Positions 44,135 through 54,268 of a DNA stretch of 64,000 bases are shown here, one piece after another; the stretch's first letter is position 1, and each line of letters begins with the position of its first letter. The stretch lies in NCBI GenBank assembly GCA_020638695.1, contig JACKIB010000006.1, forward strand, positions 62,001-126,000, given 5' to 3'. The stretch comes from Planctomycetota bacterium (GTDB lineage: Bacteria > Planctomycetota > UBA1135 > UBA2386). The position numbers and the translations under genes were made by a program. The notes beneath the pieces were generated by a model. It saw nothing but the letters and a program-made list of their open reading frames with translations, did no database searches and was not told where the DNA came from.

Positions 44135-45985
44135 TCAGAGCTGCCGGATGCCGACGATGTAGACACAAAGCGGGGTCGCCGTGGTGGCGACGCACCGGAG
44201 GAAAAAGTGTTCGATCTTCGTGTTCAGCTTCTTGTACTCGAAGCTCCCGCCCTTGCCGGCGGCGATGCGCTGGCTGCTCAGGATCTTGCCCGTGTCGTCC
44301 TGCAGCTCCAGCACCACGTCGCACTGACTCTGGACCCCGGCGCCGTTGTGTGCCCGAATGAACGCCTTGTATGTGGCCGGGACGTTGGTTCCGTAGATGT
44401 GCTTGGGCTTGCCGTCGCATACGCACGCGGCACCGCTCGATTCGTCTGCGACCAGTGTGCCCATGTTCACGACGCCCACCGCGGGCGCCCCGCCTAGAGT
44501 CGCCAGCTTCGGCATCCGCGCGACGTAGCTCGCGCCGCCGCTGATCCGAAGGCCGGCGGTGTGGCCGGACAGAACCGGCAACTCGCTGCCCGCGATCACC
44601 GCCCCGTTCGCGTCCTTGGCGAGCAGCGTGAACGGCGCGCCGTTTGCCGAACTCGCCGAGATCGTCGTCGCCAGTCGGGCGTCGATGCTGCCGATTACGT
44701 GGTCGGCGCCGTCGTACGGGAACGAGAACGGGCGGCGGGAGGCGATCGGGTCGACCTGCAGATTCACGGTGTTGGTGAACGTCGCGCCGCCGGCCGCGAC
44801 GATCAGTCCCTGGGCCGGGACGGTCGCGCCGAGCAACCCGAGTTGGTTGGGGATCTGCAGCTCAAGCGTCGCGCGCCCGGTGCGGTTGTCGATCAGCCCG
44901 ACCTGGTAGGTGATCAGCCCGACCGGGTCGAGCCCGAGTCGGTGGCCGATCCCCGGGATCTGGATGCCGTTCGCCAAGAACCCGCGGGACAGCAGCAGTG
45001 TCGCGAACTGTGGCGAGGTGCTCGTCGCCGGCGGCGAGTAGAACTCGACGTGGGCCGGCGCACCGATCGAGGCGCGCGTTCCGGCCATCCAGTACGTGTC
45101 GACGTCGATCACGTGGTACGGCGCCGGCGAGGATTCCGCCGAGAAGAACCGGCCGCCGGCGAAGCCACCGTTGTTGGTCCAGGTGGTCGTGTCGACCACC
45201 GGCTGGCTGGCGGTGAACGGGTCGAGATCGAAGCTGATGTAGTGGTCGTTGTCCGATCCGAGCAGGTCGTGGTGGGACAGGCCGGTGACCTCGCCGTTCG
45301 GGTCGAAGATCGGCGTCGGGGAGTTCGCGGTGCTGCCGGTCCGTGAGGGGCCGACGGCGAGCTTGCGATCGGGCGATACCGCGAGCGTCGTCATGTCGAT
45401 CGCCGAGTAGAAGATCGAGTTGCCGAGGCGAAAGAACAGGCAGGTCTCGCCGTGCACGGTACCGATCGCCGGGTCGTAGTCGCTCTGCACCGGCAAGCCG
45501 CCGAGCACTGCAGGACTGCCGAACGCTGCGTCCGTCGAGGCGCGCTGCGCCAGGTACGCCGTGGACGTGGCCGAACCGAATCGTTCGAACACCAGCAGCT
45601 TTCCGGTCGGCTCGAACATCGCGGAGAACTCGTCGCCGGCGGTGTTGCACGACGCGCCCTGCGGGCTCGCCGAGAACACGTCGAACGGCGCATCGTACGT
45701 GCCGAGCAGGACATCCGTTCCGCCCCGGCCGCCGAGCGCGGTGCTGAGGCCCCGGACCGTCAGCGCGCACGCGAACTTGCCGGGCGAAGCACCGGCCACG
45801 CTGACCATGTGCACCTGCAGAACGGCCGAGACTCCGAGCCTCTGCGCGCTCAGCCCGGGTGTGGTGCGCGGGCCGCGCAGGATCGCGGGGCCGACCGAGC
45901 CCTGAGCCGCGCTGAAGCCGGAGGTGAGGAGGGTGACGGCGAAGCCCAGGGCCAGCGCCTTGGAGCGGGGAGTGTTCGGGATCAT
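44135..45985 (-). CDS. Large secreted protein of unknown function
   Basis: A 616-residue protein with signal peptide (KALALGFAVTLLTSGFSAAQ). The N-terminal half has beta-propeller-like elements (GNSIFYSAIDMTTLAVSPDR, GEVTGLSHHDLLGSDNDHYI) with dates or event-type strands, and FRLG segments. The C-terminal region (about 510-616) is a small beta domain with CVCDGKPKHIYG and CDVVLELQDDTGKILSSQRI. It is presumably exported; no enzymatic signature was found. It is convergent with the secretin gene. Confidence 0.68.
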   Translation of the reverse strand: MIPNTPRSKALALGFAVTLLTSGFSAAQGSVGPAILRGPRTTPGLSAQRLGVSAVLQVHMVSVAGASPGKFACALTVRGLSTALGGRGGTDVLLGTYDAPFDVFSASPQGASCNTAGDEFSAMFEPTGKLLVFERFGSATSTAYLAQRASTDAAFGSPAVLGGLPVQSDYDPAIGTVHGETCLFFRLGNSIFYSAIDMTTLAVSPDRKLAVGPSRTGSTANSPTPIFDPNGEVTGLSHHDLLGSDNDHYISFDLDPFTASQPVVDTTTWTNNGGFAGGRFFSAESSPAPYHVIDVDTYWMAGTRASIGAPAHVEFYSPPATSTSPQFATLLLSRGFLANGIQIPGIGHRLGLDPVGLITYQVGLIDNRTGRATLELQIPNQLGLLGATVPAQGLIVAAGGATFTNTVNLQVDPIASRRPFSFPYDGADHVIGSIDARLATTISASSANGAPFTLLAKDANGAVIAGSELPVLSGHTAGLRISGGASYVARMPKLATLGGAPAVGVVNMGTLVADESSGAACVCDGKPKHIYGTNVPATYKAFIRAHNGAGVQSQCDVVLELQDDTGKILSSQRIAAGKGGSFEYKKLNTKIEHFFLRCVATTATPLCVYIVGIRQL

Positions 45986-46133
45986 CGTGGGTGCCTCGAG
46001 AGTCGTGGTGTCGCATTCCGTGCGACCGGTTGCGTCGGCACCGTTCGCCGACTGCCGTGGACCGGGTCGCCGGAGGTGGGGGCGCAGCCCGAGGTGGCGG
46101 CGCGACAGCGAACTCCGAGAATTCGCCTGCGAC

Positions 46134-48674
46134 TCAGCGCTGCAGTGACCGCGCGGCGCGCAGCCCCTGCGTGTTGAAGTGATGTTCCGGTGTGCTGCTG
46201 CTGCGTTGACCGCAGCTGGTGATGGAGCTGTCGAACTCGAACGAACCCCCCCGGGCCACGATCTCGCGGCGCAGCCGCTCTGGGACCAACCGCAGCCCGT
46301 CGCCGCTGCGGACCGGCGTACGGTAGTCGGCGGATTTCCAGTCGCGGCAGGTCTCCCAGACGTTGCCGTGCATGTCGTGCAGCCCGAACCCGTTTGCCCG
46401 GTAGCTGCCGACCGGCGCGTGGAATCGGTAGCCGTCGTCGAAATCCGGTTCGAGCCGGCGGCCGAACTTACGGCCGTTCGCGGCGTCGAGGATGTTCGCG
46501 AACCCGCGCAGGGAAGCCGGCTCGTTCCCGGTGGAGTAGACCGTGTGCGTGCCGGCGCGGCAGGCGTACTCCCACTGCGCCTCGGTCGGCAGGACGAGTC
46601 CCAGTCGGCGCATCGCCTCCTGGCACTCGGGGTAGCTCACCTGTTCGACCGGATGGCGCAGCGTGAACGTCTCCCGAACTCCCGGGACCTCCGCCCCGGG
46701 CCGGAAGTCGCTCGGTTCGGTGTCCATCACCCGCAGCCACTGTCCCTGCGTCACCTCGTACTTGCCGAGGAAGAACGGGTCCAGTGTGACCTCGTGCTCC
46801 GGGCCGGCGTCGGGCTCCGCGTTGGCGACCCGGTGGACGGCGCCCGGCTCGGGGGACTGGCCCATCGTGAACGCACCGCCAGGGAGCAGCACCAGCACGA
46901 TCGCGCTCTCGCCGTCCATCTGCAGTTGTTTCGTCCGGGGGTCGCGATGCGGGACGGATCCGCTCTGCAGGTGCGCGAACTCGACCAGCCCCGAGTCCGC
47001 GTCCGGCCCGAGCGGCACGAGCCCGCGCTGCGGAACGAGATGCAGGCCCCGGAAGCGCGGGTCCCCCGCGACGACCGTGGCGGCTGCGCGCCAGTCCAAT
47101 CGGTGGCGCTCGAGACAGCGGTCGTCCATCGTCGCGGCGAACTCCCTGCGCCCGCGCATCTTCGCGATCTTCCCCGGCAGCGCGTCGATCTCGGCGATCA
47201 GCTCGTCGAGCGCCTGGAGTCGCACAGCGTCGAGGTCCGATGCAACGCGCTCCTCCGGAGTCCGGGGCGCAGCCGCCGAGATCCGTGCACGGAGGCGGTC
47301 GCGCGTCACCCGGTGTTCGGGCCCGCGGCCGACCAGCGCTTCGGCCCTCGCCAGCCACGCGTCCACGCCGCGCGGACCACCGACGATCCCCGGCGCGGGT
47401 GGAAAGAGCGCGTCGGACCACGGCGCGAGGTCGCGTACCCGCGTCAGGTCCGCCAGCTGGGAGATCTTCTCCAAGCGGGAGTTGGCGAGGGCCAGCCGCT
47501 CGCGGGCGAGGCCGAGCAGGAACCCCGTCCAAGCGAGCGCCGCGGTGAGGACCACGAACAGGGAACCGAGCGCCGAGGCGAGGGCCGGCCGCCGCTGTGC
47601 CCAGCGGACCAACCGCAGCGCCGGTCCGGCGGGCCGCGCGCGGATCGGTTCGTGTTCGCGAACCCGGCGCAGCTCCTCGGCGAACGCGATCGCGGTCTCG
47701 TAGCGGCGGTTGCGGTCCTTCTCGAGCGCGACTGCCAGCACGACCTCGAGATCCCGGGGGACTGCAGGGTTGAGTCGCCGCGGTGGGATCGGCTCGAGCG
47801 TGCGGATCGCGTGGTAGGTGCCTTCACGGGTCGGTGCGTCGAACGGCCGCCGCAGCGTCAGGCACTCGTAGAGCGTGACGCCGAGCGAGAACACATCGCT
47901 GCGCCGGTCGAGCTCGCGGGCCCGCAGCGTCAGCTGCTCGGGCGACATGTACGCCGGTGTCCCGAACAGATCGCCGGTGTGGGTCAGGCCGCTCGAGTCA
48001 TCCTCCAGGTCGGCAGCGATCCCGAAGTCGAGCACGGTCGGTGACCCTTCGTCGGGGAGCATGATGTTCGCCGGCTTGATGTCGCGGTGGACGATTCCCG
48101 CTTCGTGGGCGACGTGCAGGGCCCGGGCGACGTCCTCGATCAGTTGGATGGTCGCCATCACCGCGCCGCGCGTCGCCGACGCCGTCTGGTCCCCCGCGAC
48201 GTCGGTTCCGGACGAGACGAGGTTGCGCCCGAGATCGGCGTGGGACTTCGCGCTGGCGATCCGGGCGGCGAGGGACGATCCCTCGACGTATTGCATCGCG
48301 ATGAAAGGCGTGCCTTCGTGAACTCCCGAGTCGTGGATCGTGCAGATCCCCGGGTGGTCGAGCTTGCCTGCGAGCTCCGCTTCGCGGCGGAATCGTCCGA
48401 GCAGGTTCGGCGACGTGGTCGCGACTCCGGTCAGGAGTTTGAGTGCCACTCGTCGCCGCAGCCGGGTGTCGTTCGCCAGGAACACCACACCCTGCCCGCC
48501 CTCGCCGATCGGCTCGAGCAGCTGGTACCTTCCGAACCGGTTGCCGGTATCGGAGAAGGTCTCGGGCGAGGGGGATTGCGTCGTGGCCGGGGCGTCGCCG
48601 GCGAGGTCGCGGGCACCCCAGTACTCTCGCAGGAATCCCTCGAGCGGATCATCTTCGTCCGGCTCAACCATCAT
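46134..48674 (-). CDS. Ser/Thr protein kinase fused to SUMF1-like domain
   Basis: An 846-residue protein. Kinase domain about 45-320: IGEGGQGVVFLA, VALKLL, IVHRDIKPANIML (about 193), VLDFGIA (about 218), AYMSPEQL; all catalytic residues are kept. One membrane helix near residue 372 (LASALGSLFVVLTAALAWTG) is followed by a linker with coiled-coil character. The C-terminal SUMF1/formylglycine-generating-enzyme-like domain (about 595-846) has GGAFTMG, KYEVTQGQW, LPTEAQWEYACRAGT and GNVWETCRDW. The catalytic RGGS...C region reads ARGGSFEFDSSITSCGQRSS, with a single Cys. It overlaps the ECF sigma gene by 11 nt. Confidence 0.87.
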   Translation of the reverse strand: MMVEPDEDDPLEGFLREYWGARDLAGDAPATTQSPSPETFSDTGNRFGRYQLLEPIGEGGQGVVFLANDTRLRRRVALKLLTGVATTSPNLLGRFRREAELAGKLDHPGICTIHDSGVHEGTPFIAMQYVEGSSLAARIASAKSHADLGRNLVSSGTDVAGDQTASATRGAVMATIQLIEDVARALHVAHEAGIVHRDIKPANIMLPDEGSPTVLDFGIAADLEDDSSGLTHTGDLFGTPAYMSPEQLTLRARELDRRSDVFSLGVTLYECLTLRRPFDAPTREGTYHAIRTLEPIPPRRLNPAVPRDLEVVLAVALEKDRNRRYETAIAFAEELRRVREHEPIRARPAGPALRLVRWAQRRPALASALGSLFVVLTAALAWTGFLLGLARERLALANSRLEKISQLADLTRVRDLAPWSDALFPPAPGIVGGPRGVDAWLARAEALVGRGPEHRVTRDRLRARISAAAPRTPEERVASDLDAVRLQALDELIAEIDALPGKIAKMRGRREFAATMDDRCLERHRLDWRAAATVVAGDPRFRGLHLVPQRGLVPLGPDADSGLVEFAHLQSGSVPHRDPRTKQLQMDGESAIVLVLLPGGAFTMGQSPEPGAVHRVANAEPDAGPEHEVTLDPFFLGKYEVTQGQWLRVMDTEPSDFRPGAEVPGVRETFTLRHPVEQVSYPECQEAMRRLGLVLPTEAQWEYACRAGTHTVYSTGNEPASLRGFANILDAANGRKFGRRLEPDFDDGYRFHAPVGSYRANGFGLHDMHGNVWETCRDWKSADYRTPVRSGDGLRLVPERLRREIVARGGSFEFDSSITSCGQRSSSTPEHHFNTQGLRAARSLQR

Positions 48675-49335
48675 CCACGTTCTCGGGACGCAGCGCCCCC
48701 GCCCCGCCGGCGCGCTCGCCGGGGATGTGCGGCGAGTCGCCGAGCGTCATCCGCATCTGGCGGAGGGCGCGGGACAACCACTGCCGTACGGTCGGCTCGG
48801 AAGCCTGCAGTTCGGCAGCGATCTCCTCGAACGACATCTCGCACAGGATGCGTAGGATCACGACCTCGCGGAACTCGTCGCGCAGCAGCAAGAGCGCGCG
48901 CTCCAGTCGGGCGTCCAGTTCCCGGTTGCCGAGCACCCGGCTCGGCGTCTCCCCGCCCCCGGCGAACGCGGCTTCGCGGTGCGTCGTCGCACCGAGGTCG
49001 GCGAAGTGCCGCACCCGCATCGATCCGCGCTTGGCAGCCCTCGCCCGGCGCCATTGGTCGGCGATGTTGTTCTCGACGGAACGGGCGAGCCAGTTGTAGA
49101 AGCTGCCGAGCGTGCACCCTCGCCAACCCGAGGGGGATCGACACGCGTCGAGGAAGGTCTCCTGGAGGATGTCGTCGAGCTCCACGAGCTCGGCGAGCCT
49201 GCTGCCCATGCGCGCCGCCACGATCCGTCGCACGCGCGGGAGATACCTCCGGAACAACTCCTCCGCGGCGCCCGGGTCACCGGCCTGCGCACCGGACAGG
49301 AGTAGCGCGGTCTGTTCGAGGCGTGGATCGTTCAT
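48664..49335 (-). CDS. ECF-type RNA polymerase sigma factor
   Basis: A 223-residue sigma-70 family protein. Region 2 contains RRYLPRVRRIVAARMGSRLA and DDILQETFLDACRSPS with GSFYNWLARSVENNIADQWRR; region 4 contains REVVILRILCEMSFEEIAAE and LQASEPTVRQWLSRALRQMR, a helix-turn-helix. No anti-sigma factor is next to it; instead a kinase-SUMF1 gene overlaps its 3' end, so the kinase may be the signal input, as in planctomycete ECF-STK groups. Confidence 0.88.
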   Translation of the reverse strand: MNDPRLEQTALLLSGAQAGDPGAAEELFRRYLPRVRRIVAARMGSRLAELVELDDILQETFLDACRSPSGWRGCTLGSFYNWLARSVENNIADQWRRARAAKRGSMRVRHFADLGATTHREAAFAGGGETPSRVLGNRELDARLERALLLLRDEFREVVILRILCEMSFEEIAAELQASEPTVRQWLSRALRQMRMTLGDSPHIPGERAGGAGALRPENVDDG

Positions 49336-49519
49336 GTCGCGCGGTCGGCGGTTCGCGTCCGACAGATTGGCGCCTCGCCCGGCCGATCGCGGGCGGGACG
49401 GAGTCCGTACGCGGTTTTTGGGTGTTCACCGTCACGGCCTACCCGGGTCCTGCGCCCCACATAGAATACTCGGTCGTCCGGCTCACCACGGCCCCACACA
49501 ACCCCCAGGAGATGTCCTC

Positions 49520-52063
49520 GTGTGCACCACCTCTGCGACGTCCGATTCGAATCGCGGGTCGATTCGAATCGCAGTGACCTTCCTCGTTTGCGCGATCGCG
49601 GGGGGAGACTCGCCGTGTCAGGTCGATCCGCCCGCGCGTGCGCCGACGGCGGGCGGCCGGATGGGGCGGCTGCCGCTGTGCTTCGTCGCGAACCGGGGAC
49701 AGTTCGACCCGGCGGTGCGGTTCAGCGTCCACGGCTCGTCGAAGAACGTGTTCTTCACCCCCACGGGGGTCACGTTCGCCCTGCGGGATCGCGGCCAGAC
49801 CGGGCGTGCGTGGGCGGCGCGGATGGGCTTCGTCGACGCCGCGACCGACGCGGAGGTCGCGGTCGTGCAGCCCGGTCGCGCGGTGTTCAGCTACTTCAAG
49901 GGACGCCCGGACGAGTGGAAGTCCGGGGTCGCGACGGCGCGGCAGATCGTCTACCGGAGGCTGTGGCCCGGAATCGATCTCGTGTACTCGGGGGCAGAGA
50001 GTCGGCTCAAGTACGAGTTCCGCGTCGCGCCCGGTGCCGACCCCGCGCGGATCCGTCTCCGCTACGAGGGCATCACCGGCCTGGAGGTCGCGGTATCCGG
50101 CGCGCTCCGAGTACGCACGCCTGTCGAGACGTTCGAGGATGCCGCACCCGTCGCGTGGCAGGTGATCGACGGAGAACGCATCGAGGTCCCTGTCCGGTTC
50201 GCGCTCGAATCGGGCGGCGTGTCCGGCTCGCGTGGCTTCTCGTTTCGCGTCGCCGGCTACGACCGCAACCACGCCTTGATCGTCGATCCGGCGGTCCTGG
50301 TCTACTGCGGCTACATCGGGGGCTCCGCGGAGGACCGCGGCTACGGCATCGACGTCGACGCCGCCGGCAACGCGTACGTCGCGGGATGGACCCGTTCGAC
50401 GGAGCTGACGTTTCCCGCAGTCGTCGGGCCGTTCGTCGCCCACAGCGGAGGGGCGGACGCGTTCGTCGCGAAGGTCGACCCGACCGGCCTTGAACTGCTG
50501 TACTGCGGATTCATCGGTGGGTCCGGGGACGACGAGGCCTACGACGTGTGCGTCGACGCATCCGGGGCGGCGTACGTCACCGGGGGCGCGACGTCGGACG
50601 AGAAGAGCTTCCCGGTCAAGGGTCCGTTGTCGCCCAAGAAGACCGGGATCGGCTACGACGCGTTCGTCGCCAAGGTGGCGCCGTCGGGCACCGCGCTGGT
50701 GTACTGCGGCTACATCGGCGGCGGGTTGGACGACTACGGGTTCGGCATCGACGTCGACAGTTCGGGACAGGCGCACGTCGCAGGCTGGGCCTACTCGTCG
50801 CCCGCTGCGGGTTTCCCGGTCAAGACCGGTCCCTTCACGTCGTTCGGCGGCTTGTCCGATGCGTTCGTGGCCAAGATCGACTCCGCGGGGACCGCGTTCG
50901 TGTACTGCGGGTACATCGGCGGCTCGAGCTACGACTACTGCACGGGGATCAAGATCGACGCTTCCGGTGCCGCTGTGGTCACCGGCTATGCCGCGTCTTC
51001 GCACGCGACGTTTCCGGTCAAGGGCGGACCGGACCTGACCGCGAACGGCGGCTACGACTCGTTCGTCGCCAGGGTGCCGGTGTCCGGCGCCGGGCTCACG
51101 ACCTGCGGGTTCATCGGCGGGGCGGGCGGTGATCACGCCTTCGACATCGATCTCGACGCATCGGGCGCGATCTACGTCACCGGCTACACGGATTCGACCG
51201 AGTCGACGTTCCCGGTGAAGGTCGGGCCCGACACGACGTTCAATGGCGGCAGCGCCGACGCGTTCGTCGTCAAGCTGACTCCCTCGGGCACCGCGCTCGT
51301 GTACTGCGGCTACGTAGGGGGTGTGGGCGCGGACCGCGGCCGCGGGATCGGTGTCGACGCGAGCGGGCGGGCGGTCATCACCGGCGAGACGGAGTCCCCG
51401 GACTTCCCGACCACCCGCGGACCGGACTCCACCTTCAACGGCTACACCGACGGGTTCGTGACGATGGTCGACAAGGACGGAGCGTCGCTGGTCTACAGCG
51501 GATACCTCGGGGGCGACAAGCCGGACTTCGCTGCCGACGTCGTCTGCGCGCCCTCGGGCAAGGCGTACGTGAGCGGGTACACCTACTCCCCGGAGACCAC
51601 GTTTCCGGTGATCGACGGCCCCGATCTCACCTTCAACGGCGGCACGTACGACGCGTTCGTCGCGCTCGTCGAAGACACCGACTTCCACGCCGACAAGCAC
51701 GTAGTGGAACTGAAGCTGGGCGGGATGCAGAAGCTCACCGTCGACGCGGGGGTCGGTCTCGCGGGTCAACCCTACATCATCGCCGGTTCCGTGACGGGGA
51801 CGGTGCCCGGCTTCGATCTGTTCGGTGTTCACGTGCCGTTGAACCTCGACCGCTACACCGACATCACGATCGCCTTCGGCGGAACATCGCCCTTCGTGGG
51901 ATACCGCGGGGTCCTGGACACCGGTGGGCGCGCGGCCGCCGCGCTGGTCGTTCCGGTGGTCACCGGTGTGTCGAAGCTGCGTCTCGACCATGCCTATGTG
52001 GTCGCGAACGCGAACGGGCGGTTGCTGCACGGCAGCAAGCCGGTGTACGTGATCTTGCGCTGA
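49520..52063 (+). CDS. SBBP-repeat (seven-bladed beta-propeller) secreted protein
   Basis: An 847-residue protein from GTG 49520 (ribosome binding site AGGAG at 49507-49511). A signal-like hydrophobic stretch (IRIAVTFLVCAIAG) lies near the N-terminus. A FIVAR-like region (FVANRGQFDPAVRFSVHG) follows. Seven units then carry the SBBP motif: LVYCGYIGG, LLYCGFIGG, LVYCGYIGG, FVYCGYIGG, LTTCGFIGG, LVYCGYVGG and LVYSGYLGG, each followed by D/N-x-x-(F/Y)-G-I-D-x-D and a T-F-P-V-K strand. This forms a single propeller in the cell envelope, with a beta tail. Confidence 0.85.
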   Translation: MCTTSATSDSNRGSIRIAVTFLVCAIAGGDSPCQVDPPARAPTAGGRMGRLPLCFVANRGQFDPAVRFSVHGSSKNVFFTPTGVTFALRDRGQTGRAWAARMGFVDAATDAEVAVVQPGRAVFSYFKGRPDEWKSGVATARQIVYRRLWPGIDLVYSGAESRLKYEFRVAPGADPARIRLRYEGITGLEVAVSGALRVRTPVETFEDAAPVAWQVIDGERIEVPVRFALESGGVSGSRGFSFRVAGYDRNHALIVDPAVLVYCGYIGGSAEDRGYGIDVDAAGNAYVAGWTRSTELTFPAVVGPFVAHSGGADAFVAKVDPTGLELLYCGFIGGSGDDEAYDVCVDASGAAYVTGGATSDEKSFPVKGPLSPKKTGIGYDAFVAKVAPSGTALVYCGYIGGGLDDYGFGIDVDSSGQAHVAGWAYSSPAAGFPVKTGPFTSFGGLSDAFVAKIDSAGTAFVYCGYIGGSSYDYCTGIKIDASGAAVVTGYAASSHATFPVKGGPDLTANGGYDSFVARVPVSGAGLTTCGFIGGAGGDHAFDIDLDASGAIYVTGYTDSTESTFPVKVGPDTTFNGGSADAFVVKLTPSGTALVYCGYVGGVGADRGRGIGVDASGRAVITGETESPDFPTTRGPDSTFNGYTDGFVTMVDKDGASLVYSGYLGGDKPDFAADVVCAPSGKAYVSGYTYSPETTFPVIDGPDLTFNGGTYDAFVALVEDTDFHADKHVVELKLGGMQKLTVDAGVGLAGQPYIIAGSVTGTVPGFDLFGVHVPLNLDRYTDITIAFGGTSPFVGYRGVLDTGGRAAAALVVPVVTGVSKLRLDHAYVVANANGRLLHGSKPVYVILR

Positions 52064-52071
52064 CCGCCGAG

Positions 52072-52107
52072 CGCGTGCCGGCGATGGCCCGAACTCGCCG
52101 GTGCGCG
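52072..52107. terminator. Bidirectional terminator hairpin
   Basis: CGCGTGCCGGCGA pairs with TCGCCGGTGCGCG over 13 bp (11 Watson-Crick, two G-U) with a 10-nt loop. It lies in the 48-bp gap between two convergent genes. A rho-dependent context is likely, as no T-run follows. Confidence 0.55.
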
Positions 52108-52111
52108 ACGA

Positions 52112-54268
52112 CTACTGCCGCAGCGCCCGCGCGACGCGCAGCCCGGTGTCGGTGTCGTGGAACGAACGCTTCGCCGCCCCGCGCGACGCACTCCGCGCCT
52201 CGCGCGCCGGACGCACCCAGCTGCCGCCGCGAAGGGCCCGCTCGTCGGCGGTCGAGTCACGCACCCCATCGCCCTCGCCCGCCGTCGCACCGTAGGAACC
52301 CAGCCCGTCGCGACACCATTCGCGCACGTTGCCGTGCAGGTCGAACAGACCGAAACGGTTCGGCAGGTAGCTCCCGACCGGGGCGGTGAACGCGAACCCG
52401 TCCCGCCACGACTCGGTCGGCGCCGGCAGCTCTGCGCTCGACACGTTGTCGTGCCGCGCCAAGTCCGCTGCGTCATCGCCGAACCAGTAGACGTTGGTCG
52501 AACCGGCGCGGCACGCGTATTCCCACTGCGCTTCGGTCGGCAGCTCGAGGTCCGCGCGGCGGCAGAACTCCGATGCGTCGTCGTGGCTGGCGTACTCCAC
52601 CGGGTGCAACGCGCCACGAGTGCGCGATCGGTCGGTCATGCGCAACCGCTTCCACTGCGCCTGGGTGACCTCGAAGCACGACACGAAGAACGGACGCAGT
52701 CGGACCCGATGCAGCGGACCTTCATTCGCCCGCCGTCCTTCGTCGACGTACGGCGCGCCGCGCGGTGCGATGGGGGAGACCGCCCGGCTGCCCAGGCGCG
52801 CGTCGCCCCCGGGCAGTAGGGCGAGCACGATGCCGGTCGCGGGCGTGATGACGGCCCGCCCGGAAGCTGGGTCGCGGCGCGGCGGTGCGCCGGTTGCAGT
52901 GTGGGCGAACAGCCACAGGCCGGACGCCGCGTCGCGCCACAGCGGCACCAGGCCGAGCTGCGCCTCCAGCCGAAGACCCGAGTAGTGCGGCAGGCTCTGC
53001 ACGTCCACCCGGGCCCGGCGCCATGCGTCGCCAGCCGCACCCCCGGTCGTCGCCTCTCGGAGACCGACCGCGAGATCGTGGCGGCGCCGCACCACCGCCA
53101 CCAGGCCGTCCACCCGCGTGGCGCGTTCGAGCAGTTCGACGAGCACCCCGCGTTCCCAATCGACCGCGGAACCGGGTGCCGCGTCGGGCGCGAGCCCCGC
53201 GAGTCGCGCGGTGTGGAGCGCACGCCGGTTGCAGAGCTCCGTGGCCCGCGCGATCCACTCGCGCATTGCCGGTGCCCGGTCCGGGACCGCCGGCCACATC
53301 CCGCGCTCCGCGATCAGCAGTCGCGCCAGCTGCCAAGTGTCACCGAGCCTGCGCAGGTCGGCGAGCGAGTCCTGCGCCAATCGCTCCGCAGCAGCGACCG
53401 CCACGCGGTCCGACCGCGCCGAGGCCACGCTCCACCACGCACCCGCCGCAGCGAGCAGCAGCGCCGCGACGACGAGGCCGCACGCTGTGCGGTGGCGCTT
53501 GATCCAGGCGGACAGTTCCGCCGCGGGCCCGACGCGGTACGCGCCGACCACCCTGCCCTCGAGGAACGCGACCAGGTCGGCGCGCACACCTTCGATGCCG
53601 GGATAGCCGCCGGCGGAGGCATGCGCGGCGACGGCGGCCAGGGCCGGTGGCGCGTCCCGGCCCACCAGGCAATCGGTCAGGGCCCGACCGAACGCGGCGA
53701 TGTCGTCCTGCACCAGTGACGCGTCGTCCGAGACCCGCTCCCAGTCCGTCACCCGGACTTCGCCGAACCGACCGATTCGGATGCAATCCGCCGACAACGA
53801 ACCGTGGCACACACCCCGGGCGTGCGCGTGGGCCAGCGCGTCGCAGACCGTCACACACGCGGACAACAGATCGCGCAGGCGCATCGAACCGGCTCTGGCG
53901 AGCAGTGGTTCGCCGCGCGCGACGGGTCCGGTTCGGGCGGGCCTACCGTCCTCCGCGGCCACGATGCCGTACACCGCGGGGATCGCCGGGTGACAGAGCG
54001 CGGCCTGCAACCGCGTCGCCCGTGCGTGCCGCCGCTCCTCGGCCGGGTCCGCGGTGCGCGCGGCGACGATCGCAACTTCGCGTTCCAGGCGGAGGTCGCG
54101 GTTGCGACCCAGGTCGTGGGGTGCCGGACCCGCGAGTTCGGCGAGCAGCGCCTCCCCCGCTTCGAGGTCGTCGAGCTCCTCGAGCAGGTCGCGCACGGCG
54201 TCCGGCGGTGCAGCGTCCGGCGGCATCCCGTCGGCGCCTTCCCAAAAACGCTCGACCGGCCCGGTCAT
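52112..54268 (-). CDS. Pseudokinase fused to SUMF1-like domain
   Basis: A 718-residue protein. The N-terminal kinase-like region (about 30-240) has lost the key residues: the HRD triad reads CHGSLSADCIR (about 155) and the DFG position reads VTDWERV (about 177); no glycine loop or VAIK Lys is evident. A membrane helix (CGLVVAALLLAAAGAWWSV, about 270) is followed by a linker and a SUMF1-like domain (about 480-718: SCFEVTQAQW, LPTEAQWEYACRAGS, GNVREWCRD, RGGSWVRPAREARSASR), with no Cys in the catalytic C-terminal region. Start ATG 54268 overlaps the kinase gene's stop (ATGA), so the pair is translated together. Confidence 0.82.
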   Translation of the reverse strand: MTGPVERFWEGADGMPPDAAPPDAVRDLLEELDDLEAGEALLAELAGPAPHDLGRNRDLRLEREVAIVAARTADPAEERRHARATRLQAALCHPAIPAVYGIVAAEDGRPARTGPVARGEPLLARAGSMRLRDLLSACVTVCDALAHAHARGVCHGSLSADCIRIGRFGEVRVTDWERVSDDASLVQDDIAAFGRALTDCLVGRDAPPALAAVAAHASAGGYPGIEGVRADLVAFLEGRVVGAYRVGPAAELSAWIKRHRTACGLVVAALLLAAAGAWWSVASARSDRVAVAAAERLAQDSLADLRRLGDTWQLARLLIAERGMWPAVPDRAPAMREWIARATELCNRRALHTARLAGLAPDAAPGSAVDWERGVLVELLERATRVDGLVAVVRRRHDLAVGLREATTGGAAGDAWRRARVDVQSLPHYSGLRLEAQLGLVPLWRDAASGLWLFAHTATGAPPRRDPASGRAVITPATGIVLALLPGGDARLGSRAVSPIAPRGAPYVDEGRRANEGPLHRVRLRPFFVSCFEVTQAQWKRLRMTDRSRTRGALHPVEYASHDDASEFCRRADLELPTEAQWEYACRAGSTNVYWFGDDAADLARHDNVSSAELPAPTESWRDGFAFTAPVGSYLPNRFGLFDLHGNVREWCRDGLGSYGATAGEGDGVRDSTADERALRGGSWVRPAREARSASRGAAKRSFHDTDTGLRVARALRQ

